From assembly GCF_003206715.1 (NCBI RefSeq), contig NZ_PZJU01000011.1:68372-112097 (forward strand): 43,726 nt of DNA, read 5' to 3'. The notes under the pieces are model-generated. The model did not search any database and was not told the DNA's origin. It worked only from the letters and a program-made list of their open reading frames with translations. Shown one piece after another: positions 8,806 to 16,300 of this stretch; position 1 is the stretch's first letter, and each line of letters begins with the position of its first letter. A program made the position numbers and the translations under genes. Source of the DNA: Salinicola peritrichatus (GTDB taxonomy: Bacteria > Pseudomonadota > Gammaproteobacteria > Pseudomonadales > Halomonadaceae).

Positions 8806-9471
8806 ATGCACCCCATGCTTCACGACATTCGTCTCGTCGCCTTCGATCTCGACGGTACGCTGATCGACTCCGTTCCCGATCTGGCGGCGGCGGTGGACGC
8901 CATGCTGGGTGATCACGGCTTGGCGCCGGTGGGGGAGGCGAAGGTGCGCGATTGGGTGGGCAATGGCTCACGCAAGCTGGTCGAACGGGCATTGGCGTTC
9001 GCGCTCGAGCGTGTCCCTGACGCCTCGGCGCTCGATGCGGCCCACGAACGCTTCTTGGCCCACTATCACGCCGCACCTTGCGAGCGCACACGGGTATTCC
9101 CGGGCGTGCGCGAAGCGCTGGAGGCATTGCACGCACAGGGGTTGATCCTCACGCTGATCACCAACAAGCCCAAGGCGTTCATCGACCCGATCCTCGAGGC
9201 GCTGTCCCTGCGGACCTTCTTCGCCATGACCCTGGGCGGCGATTCGTTGCCCGAGAAGAAGCCGCATCCGGCGCCGCTGTTGCATCTGGCGGCGCATTTC
9301 GATGTCGATCCCGCCCGTTGCCTGATGGTGGGGGATTCGCGCCACGATGTGGAGGCCGGCAAGCGCGCCGGGTTCCGCACGCTGGCCGTTCCCTACGGCT
9401 ACAATCATGGCGAACCGGTGTCCCGTAGCGACCCGGATGCTCTGGTTGAATCGTTGAGGGAACTCGTTTAG
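8806..9471 (+). CDS. gph: phosphoglycolate phosphatase
   Basis: 221 residues of the HAD superfamily. Motif I FDLDGTLIDS near the start carries the nucleophile and acid/base aspartates, motif II is LITNKPK, and motif IV is MVGDSRHD. The cap domain of Gph type sits between motifs I and II. It removes phosphate from 2-phosphoglycolate formed during repair of oxidised DNA ends. The ATG at 8806 has AAGGA seven bases upstream; an in-frame ATG at 8761 lacks this and would add a poorly conserved extension. The gph-trpE order is a familiar gammaproteobacterial arrangement (usually rpe-gph-trpE), which supports the symbol; rpe is not present here. Confidence 0.9.
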   Translation: MHPMLHDIRLVAFDLDGTLIDSVPDLAAAVDAMLGDHGLAPVGEAKVRDWVGNGSRKLVERALAFALERVPDASALDAAHERFLAHYHAAPCERTRVFPGVREALEALHAQGLILTLITNKPKAFIDPILEALSLRTFFAMTLGGDSLPEKKPHPAPLLHLAAHFDVDPARCLMVGDSRHDVEAGKRAGFRTLAVPYGYNHGEPVSRSDPDALVESLRELV

Positions 9472-9553
9472 GGTTTCCGAACCGCTGCCAAGCCGGCATC
9501 GATTTCGTTTTCCTGCCGTGCCTTTTCTGTTCTACATTCGACCGAGCTTCGAC

Positions 9554-9625
9554 ATGCGACCGGATATCCAACGCTTTTTCATCCCTAGCGCCTTGATGCG
9601 CCACGTCAAGCGTTGGCGATGGTGA
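9554..9625 (+). CDS. candidate trp leader peptide (trpE attenuator)
   Basis: A 23-codon open frame sits 65 bases before trpE and ends ...MRHVKRWRW then TGA: two tryptophan codons one codon apart immediately before the stop. An internal in-frame ATG at 9596 could give a 9-residue version. The bases over the Trp codons and stop (9616-9625) are complementary, with one mismatch, to 9654-9663. Attenuation of a separate trpE by such a leader is known in Pseudomonas. Ribosome-binding sequences are weak for both ATGs and the U-run expected of a classical terminator is not obvious, so the call rests on position and Trp codons. Confidence 0.55.
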   Translation: MRPDIQRFFIPSALMRHVKRWRW

Positions 9626-9663
9626 TTGTCAGCCGTTACCTGCGCAGCCGCCCTCACGATCGC
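9616..9663 (+). promoter_or_regulatory. trpE leader stem overlapping the Trp codons
   Basis: GCGATGGTGA (9616-9625) can pair with TCACGATCGC (9654-9663) at nine of ten positions. A ribosome paused at the tandem Trp codons would cover the left arm. This is the geometry expected of a translation-sensing leader, although the terminating structure itself is unclear. Confidence 0.35.
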
Positions 9664-9690
9664 TGATTTCACTGTTGGAGTTCCGGTCTC

Positions 9691-11193
9691 ATGATGATGA
9701 CCCCCGAGCGCTTTGCCGAGCTGGCGCAAGCCGGCTACAACCGTATTCCGGTCACCCGCGAGGTGCTGGCCGATCTGGATACGCCGCTTTCCACCTATCT
9801 CAAGCTGGCCGACTCGCCCTGGACCTTCCTGCTCGAATCGGTGCAGGGCGGCGAAAAATGGGGCCGTTATTCGATCATCGGCCTGCCATGCCGTGAGCGC
9901 ATCGAGGTGCGCGGCTTCACCGTTTATCACATCATCAACGGCGAGCAGCAGGGTGTCACCGAAGTCGAGGATCCGCTGAGCTGGATCGAGCAATTCCAGT
10001 CCCGCTTCAAGGTACCGGATCTCGACGACCAGCCGCGCTTCGATGGTGGCCTGGTCGGCTATTTCGGCTACGACACGATCCGCTACATCGAGCCGCGTCT
10101 GCGCACCAGGCAGGCCGCCGACAAGCCGGATCCGATCGGCGTTCCGGACATCCTGCTGATGGTCTGCGACGATCTGGTCGTCTTCGACAACCTTTCCGGC
10201 CGTCTGCAGCTGTGGACTCACGCCGACCCGGAAACGCCTCACGCCTACGACAACGCCGTCGAGCGGCTCGAGACGCTGGAACTGAAGCTGCGCAGCGCCA
10301 CCTTCAATACGCTGAGTCCGGGAACCGGACGGGCGGATGTCGCCGAAGACGACTTTCATGCCAGTTTCAGCGAGCAGGGCTACAAGGATGCGGTTGCCAA
10401 GATCAAGGAGTACGTGCTGGCGGGGGATCTGATGCAGTGCGTGCCTTCGCAGCGCATGTCGATTCCGTATCAGGCTCCGCCGCTGGATCTCTATCGCGCG
10501 CTGCGCAGCCTCAACCCGTCGCCCTACATGTTCTTCCTCAACCTCGACGATCACCACGTGATCGGTTCCTCACCGGAGATCCTGACCCGGCTGGAGGGCG
10601 ACGAGGTCACCGTGCGGCCGATCGCCGGCACCCGTCCGCGTGGCGCCACCGAAGAGGAGGACAAAGCGCTGGAAGAGGAGCTGCTCTCCGATCCCAAGGA
10701 GATCGCCGAACATCTGATGCTGATCGACCTGGGGCGCAACGACATCGGTCGCATCAGTCAGGTCGGTACCGTCGAACTCACCGACAAGATGGCGATCGAG
10801 CGCTATTCCCACGTCATGCATATCGTCTCCAACGTCACCGGCAAGCTGCGCCAGGGGATGTCGGCGATGGACGTGCTGCGGGCGACCTTCCCGGCAGGCA
10901 CGCTCTCCGGCGCGCCCAAGATTCGCGCTCTTGAAGTGATCGACGAACTCGAGCCAGTCAAGCGCGGTGTCTATTCCGGCGCGGTGGGCTATCTCTCCTG
11001 GCACGGCAACATGGACATGGCGATCGCCATCCGTACCGCGGTGCTCAAGGATGGCGAGCTGCACGTTCAGGCCGGCGGTGGCATCGTCGCCGATTCCGAC
11101 CCCGATGCCGAATGGCACGAGACGCTCAACAAGCGTCGTGCGCTGTTCCGTGCCGTGGCGATGGCCGAGAAGGGCCTCGACAACCTGGCTTGA
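9691..11193 (+). CDS. trpE: anthranilate synthase component I
   Basis: 500 residues, typical TrpE length. The N-terminal LLES (47-50) belongs to the tryptophan feedback site. Chorismate-binding motifs follow: [21 protein letters not shown] and the C-terminal [12 protein letters not shown]. It converts chorismate with ammonia or glutamine-derived ammonia to anthranilate, the first committed step of tryptophan synthesis, together with TrpG. trpG, trpD and trpC are not beside it; the next gene is an unrelated membrane protein, matching genomes where trpE stands apart from trpGDC. Three ATG codons occur in tandem (9691, 9694, 9697); GGAG lies ten bases before the first. A leader peptide candidate upstream suggests regulation by charged tRNA-Trp. 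Confidence 0.95.
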   Translation: MMMTPERFAELAQAGYNRIPVTREVLADLDTPLSTYLKLADSPWTFLLESVQGGEKWGRYSIIGLPCRERIEVRGFTVYHIINGEQQGVTEVEDPLSWIEQFQSRFKVPDLDDQPRFDGGLVGYFGYDTIRYIEPRLRTRQAADKPDPIGVPDILLMVCDDLVVFDNLSGRLQLWTHADPETPHAYDNAVERLETLELKLRSATFNTLSPGTGRADVAEDDFHASFSEQGYKDAVAKIKEYVLAGDLMQCVPSQRMSIPYQAPPLDLYRALRSLNPSPYMFFLNLDDHHVIGSSPEILTRLEGDEVTVRPIAGTRPRGATEEEDKALEEELLSDPKEIAEHLMLIDLGRNDIGRISQVGTVELTDKMAIERYSHVMHIVSNVTGKLRQGMSAMDVLRATFPAGTLSGAPKIRALEVIDELEPVKRGVYSGAVGYLSWHGNMDMAIAIRTAVLKDGELHVQAGGGIVADSDPDAEWHETLNKRRALFRAVAMAEKGLDNLA

Positions 11194-11200
11194 ACCTATC

Positions 11201-11225
11201 GGGCGGGCCGGATTCGGGCCCGCCC
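11201..11225 (+). terminator. hairpin after trpE
   Basis: GGGCGGGCC (11201-11209) pairs perfectly with GGCCCGCCC (11217-11225) around a 7-base loop, eight bases after the trpE stop. Only a short GTTT follows, so termination may be partial. Confidence 0.6.
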
Positions 11226-11273
11226 ATCGGGTTTGTCATCGAGCTTTCACGATGATCGGCTTTCATCGGAAAG

Positions 11274-11978
11274 ATGCCGCACACCGACTCCCGCTTGTCC
11301 CGCTTCTGCGCCGTCTCGCGCCGCCACGCCACGTCGATGCCCAGCGGGCTTTCATGGCCACGCTGGCTTCGAGTGGTGTCGGGGGCGCTGGTGCTCGTTG
11401 CCATCTGGATGGTAGTCGCTGCGCTCGGGGGAGAGCCCGGCGTGTGGCTCGAAACGCTCGGTCCGCTGCCGTTCTTCGCCGCCATGGCGATTCTGCCGGC
11501 ACTGGGTGTGCCGATGACACCGTTCTTCGTGATCGCCGGCCTGCGTTTCGGTATCGCCGGCGGGTTGGCGATCTCCGCACTGGCCGCGCTGTCCAATCTG
11601 CTGCTCTGTTACTGGATCGCCCACGGCCGCCTGCGGCCGCTCCTGCGGGATTTCATCGAGAGGCGCTTTGCGGCGCTGGCCGGGCTGGATACCGACCGGC
11701 GTAGCGCCTGGCGGGTGACGTTCCTGGTCAAGCTGGTGCCGGGTGTACCGATATTCATCAAGCACTACGCCCTCGGGGCGGCGGGCGTGCCGCGTTCGAT
11801 CTACCTGAGCGTGGCACTGGTCACCACGGGCCCCTATGGCGCGGCTTTCGTGGTGCTGGGGGAATCCGCGCTGAAGGGCGATCTTGGCCAGGCACTGATG
11901 GCGTTGGGTGCGCTGGCGTTGATCGCCGCCTCGATCCTGGCCTGGCGGCGCCAGCGCGCACGCCACGTCATGTCGTGA
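11274..11978 (+). CDS. VTT-domain (TVP38/DedA-like) membrane protein
   Basis: 234 residues with several hydrophobic segments: about 32-50, 62-85, 93-112, 150-165 and 200-222. The VTT (SNARE-associated Golgi/TVP38/DedA) signature region PMTPFFVIAGLRFG is present, with a later amphipathic re-entrant part around FLVKLVPGVPIFIKHYALG. Family members are inner-membrane proteins linked to lipid scrambling and membrane homeostasis; the substrate is unknown here. An in-frame ATG at 11337 would remove 21 polar residues and is an alternative start. It lies 80 bases after trpE, beyond a hairpin, and runs toward argF. Confidence 0.7.
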   Translation: MPHTDSRLSRFCAVSRRHATSMPSGLSWPRWLRVVSGALVLVAIWMVVAALGGEPGVWLETLGPLPFFAAMAILPALGVPMTPFFVIAGLRFGIAGGLAISALAALSNLLLCYWIAHGRLRPLLRDFIERRFAALAGLDTDRRSAWRVTFLVKLVPGVPIFIKHYALGAAGVPRSIYLSVALVTTGPYGAAFVVLGESALKGDLGQALMALGALALIAASILAWRRQRARHVMS

Positions 11979-12041
11979 AGCGGCCACGGCCCGCAAAGTA
12001 GGGCCGAAGCCGTATGGCAGGGACTCGACTTGGGACAGGTT

Positions 12042-12959
12042 TCAGGCCACCTGGCCCAGCAGCAGGAATTCGATCAGTGCCTTCTGGGCATGCAGGCGGT
12101 TGCCGGCTTCCTGCCACACCACGGCGCGCGGGTCGTCGAGCAGGGTGGTGCTGATCTCCTCGCCGCGATGGGCCGGCAGGCAGTGCAGGAAGACGACATC
12201 CTCGGCAGCCCGGTCTAGCAACGCCTCGGTGACCTGGAAACCGGCGAAGTCGCGCTCGCGCTTGGCCTGTTCCTCTTCCTGACCCATGGAAGCCCAGACA
12301 TCGGTGGTGACCAGATCGGCACCGCTCACCGCCTCGGCCGGGTCGCGCAGGAGCGTGACACGATCGCCGGCGGCTTCCACGATATCCTGGCGGGGATCGT
12401 AGCCCTCGGGGCAGCAGATGCGGAGCTGGAAATCGAACTGGCGTGCGGCGTTGATCCAGGAGTGGCACATGTTGTTGCCATCGCCGATCCACACCGCGGT
12501 CTTGCCCTGAACGGGACCTCGGCACTCGGTCCAGGTCATGACGTCGGCCAGCAGCTGACAGGGATGGTAGTCATCGGTGAGTGCATTGATCACCGGTACC
12601 GAACTGGCAGCGGCGAACTCCTCGAGGCCAGCGTGAGAGAAGGTGCGGATCATCACCGCATCGACCATTTCCGATAGCACCCTGGCGGTATCGCCGATCG
12701 GCTCGCCACGGCCGAGCTGGGTATCCCGCGACGACAGGAACAGTGCGTGGCCGCCGAACTGCGCCATCGCCGTCTCGAACGAGACTCGGGTTCGTGTCGA
12801 GGACTTCTCGAAGATCATCGCCAGCGTACGATTGCTGAACGGGGTATAGGTCGGCCCCTGCGTCTTCAGGCGGTTCTTGATCGTGATGCCGCGCTGGATC
12901 AGGTAGGAGAGTTCGTCGGCGGAAAGATCCAGCAGGGTCAGAAAATGGCGTACGCTCAT
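12042..12959 (-). CDS. argF: ornithine carbamoyltransferase
   Basis: 305 residues, standard for anabolic ornithine transcarbamylases. The carbamoyl-phosphate loop STRTR is at residues 54-58, the HPCQ motif follows mid-protein, and HCLP lies near the C-terminus. It makes citrulline from ornithine and carbamoyl phosphate; argG for the next step is also in this window but far away and on the other strand. The ATG at 12959 opens the conserved [13 protein letters not shown] segment; longer in-frame readings cover the structured leader and are rejected. The 5' region carries a promoter candidate, two hairpins and an intrinsic terminator about 120 bases before the start, so expression may be controlled by premature termination. 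Confidence 0.95.
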   Translation of the reverse strand: MSVRHFLTLLDLSADELSYLIQRGITIKNRLKTQGPTYTPFSNRTLAMIFEKSSTRTRVSFETAMAQFGGHALFLSSRDTQLGRGEPIGDTARVLSEMVDAVMIRTFSHAGLEEFAAASSVPVINALTDDYHPCQLLADVMTWTECRGPVQGKTAVWIGDGNNMCHSWINAARQFDFQLRICCPEGYDPRQDIVEAAGDRVTLLRDPAEAVSGADLVTTDVWASMGQEEEQAKRERDFAGFQVTEALLDRAAEDVVFLHCLPAHRGEEISTTLLDDPRAVVWQEAGNRLHAQKALIEFLLLGQVA

Positions 12960-13080
12960 GGGCGAATTCCTGTCGTGGCTTTGGCACAAGGCATGCGGCA
13001 ATCTCCAGGCGCGCCGCACGGCGAAATCGGTCGTCGGCCGCAATCGCAGGCTATCCGCGCGGTCGACTCGGAAAACAACG

Positions 13081-13131
13081 AAAAAAGCGCCGCGTCCCAA
13101 ACGCCTGCATAGGTGTTTGGCGAGACGGCGC
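13081..13131 (-). terminator. intrinsic terminator in the argF 5' region
   Basis: Read on the minus strand, GCGCCG (13131-13126) pairs with CGGCGC (13092-13087). CCAAACACCT pairs with AGGCGTTTGG (one G-U) around a 4-base loop, and the stem is followed directly by six Ts (13086-13081). It is a textbook Rho-independent terminator, yet it lies 122 bases before argF and no minus-strand gene lies upstream of it. Confidence 0.75.
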
Positions 13132-13178
13132 CGTGATCGGCCCGTGTGTTTCACGGTACGGGCCGATCCGTGCGAAAG
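13081..13178 (-). ncRNA. candidate argF leader RNA / small RNA
   Basis: From the predicted start near 13178 to the U-run at 13081 the transcript would be about 98 bases. It would hold a first hairpin with perfect 11-base arms (13158-13168 and 13135-13145, loop 12) and then the terminator hairpin. It is either a leader that aborts transcription before argF or a stand-alone small RNA. No known RNA family was recognised. Confidence 0.5.
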
Positions 13179-13184
13179 CCAATC

Positions 13185-13213
13185 ATCCTAACCACAGCCC
13201 CAGGACGGCGCAA
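13185..13213 (-). promoter_or_regulatory. candidate promoter for argF and its leader
   Basis: On the minus strand, TTGCGC (13213-13208) and TAGGAT (13190-13185) are separated by exactly 17 bases, each matching four of six sigma-70 consensus positions. Transcription would begin near 13178, just before the two-hairpin leader. Confidence 0.45.
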
Positions 13214-13288
13214 CGGCTAGTTGGGGCACCTATATGGCACTACTAGCTAGCGACCGCCTAAGAATTGTGTAATTCATGCTTACATATA

Positions 13289-13318
13289 TTGACACAGCCA
13301 CGGCTATGTGAAGTTATT
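13289..13318 (+). promoter_or_regulatory. candidate promoter of the DUF4011 helicase gene
   Basis: A perfect -35 TTGACA (13289-13294) is followed after 18 bases by GTTATT (13313-13318), a modest -10. Transcription starting near 13325 would exclude the GTG at 13308 and favour the ATG at 13350. Confidence 0.5.
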
Positions 13319-13349
13319 GAGTAAACATCGATTCAGTGTGGAGAACGTA

Positions 13350-16300
13350 ATGTCACCCTCATCGCAGGTAACGAGCCTCAGTGAGCCGCGGGCCATTATA
13401 GAAATCGAATTCCACACTGTTGCCAAGGTCAATTTCTCTTCCTCTCAGAACGGAATATCGATTCTCAAAAAGCTGGCGGTGCAAAACGTCGGCGATAAAC
13501 CTCTGGAGAATTTGACCGTAGAGGTTACCTGTACTCCGGGTTTGATCAGGCAAAAAACCTGGCAGATTGATCGCCTGGCTGTTGGCGACCAACAGACACT
13601 GCCTCAGTTGGAGACGTCACTTGATCACGCGTTACTTGCCGGCCTTAACGAGGCCGAGGTTGGCAACCTGGAGCTGACGGTGAAGGCAGGGGGTGTCATG
13701 CTCCATGAGGAGGTGCGACCGATAGAGCTGCTCGCAAGAGATGAGTGGGGCGGGGTGGGAGAGATGGCGCACCTTCTCGCAGCCTACATCTCTCCCAACG
13801 AGTCGGTTATAGCCACTCTTCTTAAAGAAGCAGGTCGGCTGCTTGAGGCGACTGGTAAGAGCGGGGCTATCGATGGCTACCAAGCCAATGATCCCGCGAG
13901 GGTATGGATGGTGGCAGGTGCGATCTGGTCGGCGCTGACCGGAATGGGGTTGACCTACGCCGTGCCACCTGCATCTTTCGAGATGCGTGGACAAAAAATT
14001 CGTAGCCCTGAGCGGATTCGCGCTGAAGGTCTCGCCACCTGTCTGGACTCGGCATTGCTCCTCGCTGGTTGCTATGAGGCTGCAGGGCTCAATCCGGTTG
14101 TCATGTTTTCCGAGGGGCATGCCTGGGCCGGTGTCTGGCTGGTCGATCGCGACTTCGGCTCGATAACTGAGCCCGATGTCATGAGCGTAAGAAAGGCTGT
14201 TGATGCGCGGGAGCTGGTGCTGCTAGAAACCACTGCGTTGACTCGTCGCCCATCGGTCGGTTTCGAACAGGCAGCAGCCGAGGGCAAGGAGCATACGGCA
14301 GAGCCGAATGAGCACGCTTTTCTAATGGCGGTCGATGTTCGTCGAGCGCGAGCCGCCCGTATCAGACCTCTTGCCAATCACCGTATACTTGAAAGTGTTG
14401 ACGAGTCAGAGACGCCCGCTGTGCCGGCAGCGCTTCCGAAACCGTTGGACTTCGGTTTTCTACCCGGCGATCTGATCGAAGAAACGCCTGACACGGCCGC
14501 AGGAAGAATTGCCCGGTGGCAACGCAAGTTATTGGATCTTTCTCTACGCAATAGATTGCTGAACTTTAAGGATACGAAGCAGACCTTGCCGCTGCTCTGT
14601 CCGGATGTTTCCTCTTTGGAGGATCGGCTTGCGGAGGGCGAAAAGTTTAAGGTGTTGCCGCTCGCTGATGAGGACCCGGCCGGTCGACGTGATCTCTCCG
14701 CCAATGAGCGAGCGGCGGTTTTTCAGGATGTCGCGCGAGATGCCTTCGCCCGATCTCAACTCGCGACGCCGCTCTCCGGTAGAGAGGCCAGTAACCGCCT
14801 GCTGGAACTCTATCGACGTTCCCGGAGCGATATGCAGGAGGGTGGCACCAATACGCTCTTCCTCGCCGCAGGCTTTCTGCGCTGGAAAAGAACCGAGGGG
14901 GACACACGAAGTTATCGAGCGCCGCTCTTACTGATTCCCGTCAACGTGACCAGACGTTCGGCGCAGTCAGAATTCGTCCTGGAACCGCACGAGGATGAGT
15001 TGCGTTTCAATGCAACGCTTTTGGAGTTTCTGAAGAGGGACTTCGATCTGGAAATGCCGGAGTTCCAAGGAGAGTTACCTCGAGACGAAAGCGGCCATGA
15101 TCTGCCAAGAATTTTCGAGGCCGTTCGTCGCAGGGTCAGGGATGTGGCTGGCTTCGAGGTCGTGGAGGAGTTGGCACTTTCTACCTTCTCCTTTGCCAAG
15201 TTCCTGATGTGGAAAGATCTGGTCGATCGCACGGACAGCCTTCGCGAGAGCGCGCTGGTGAGGCATTTGGTCGATAATCCGACCGAGCCGTTTCGAGCAC
15301 AGGACGCGCCTGACTTGCCCGAGCCGATCGAGATCGACCGCAGAGTCGCTCCACGAGAGCTCTTCACGCCGCTACCGGCTGACTCCTCTCAACTCGCTGC
15401 CGTCCTTGCCGCGCAAGAAGGGCATGACTTCGTTTTGATCGGGCCACCAGGGACAGGAAAGAGCCAAACAATCGCCAATATGATTTCACAATGCCTGGCG
15501 GTTGGTAAGACTGTTCTATTCGTGGCAGAAAAAGCGGCGGCTCTCGACGTCGTTCACAGACGGTTGGCGGCGAATGGGCTGGCTGACGCGGTGCTGGAAC
15601 TGCACTCCAGTAAAGCGGATAGAAAGTCCGTTCTCGAGCAGCTAGGGCGCAGTTGGAGTCGCGCACATACATTGTCTGAGGCAGAGTGGATTAGGCTGAC
15701 TGACGAAGTTGTCTTAACACGTGATCAGTTGGATGCCTATGTCGAAGCGCTTCATCGGCCTAATACTCAAGGCTTTAGTGTCTACGAGGCGATTGGGCAG
15801 GCGATGTCGACGGAGCCTGGTTTTACGCTCACGTTCAACAACAAGGATGCTCATGATGAGCAGAGTTATACCTATCTCCGTCGTCTCGCGGAGAATCTGA
15901 CGCGCTGCCGGGCCGTGGTGGCAGACTGTCCCGAGCTGAAACTCGTTCGAGTAGGGGAATGGTCTTTCAGTTGGCAAGCGCAGTTGCTGCAGCAAACGCG
16001 CAATCTTCAATCGTCTACGGGTGATCTCATAGCAGCGACAGAGCGATTGTCCAGTGCGCTGGGTCTCGTCATGGATGCGGAGCTGTCGCCCGAGCGCATC
16101 GAAAAGCTGGCAGCATTAGCGGCTATCCCTCATACGCAAGAGAAAGTGGCATGGGCGTTATCGCTCGAGCCAGAAGTACTGGACCGGGACTTGGCGCATT
16201 TGCTCTCGCAACTCGATGACTACCGCGTCGCGGCCTCGAAACTGTCCGCCGAGTACCCGCTCGACCGTCTCAAGTCGATTCCAATCGATAGCCTCGATGC

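Noticed and set aside
12960-13154. N-terminal extension of ArgF to 13154
   Set aside because: The extension translates the hairpin and terminator region and has no similarity to ornithine carbamoyltransferases, whose conserved start is at 12959.
13308-13349. GTG start for the giant helicase at 13308
   Set aside because: The TTGACA promoter would place the transcript start after this codon and no ribosome site precedes it, whereas GGAGAA precedes ATG 13350.
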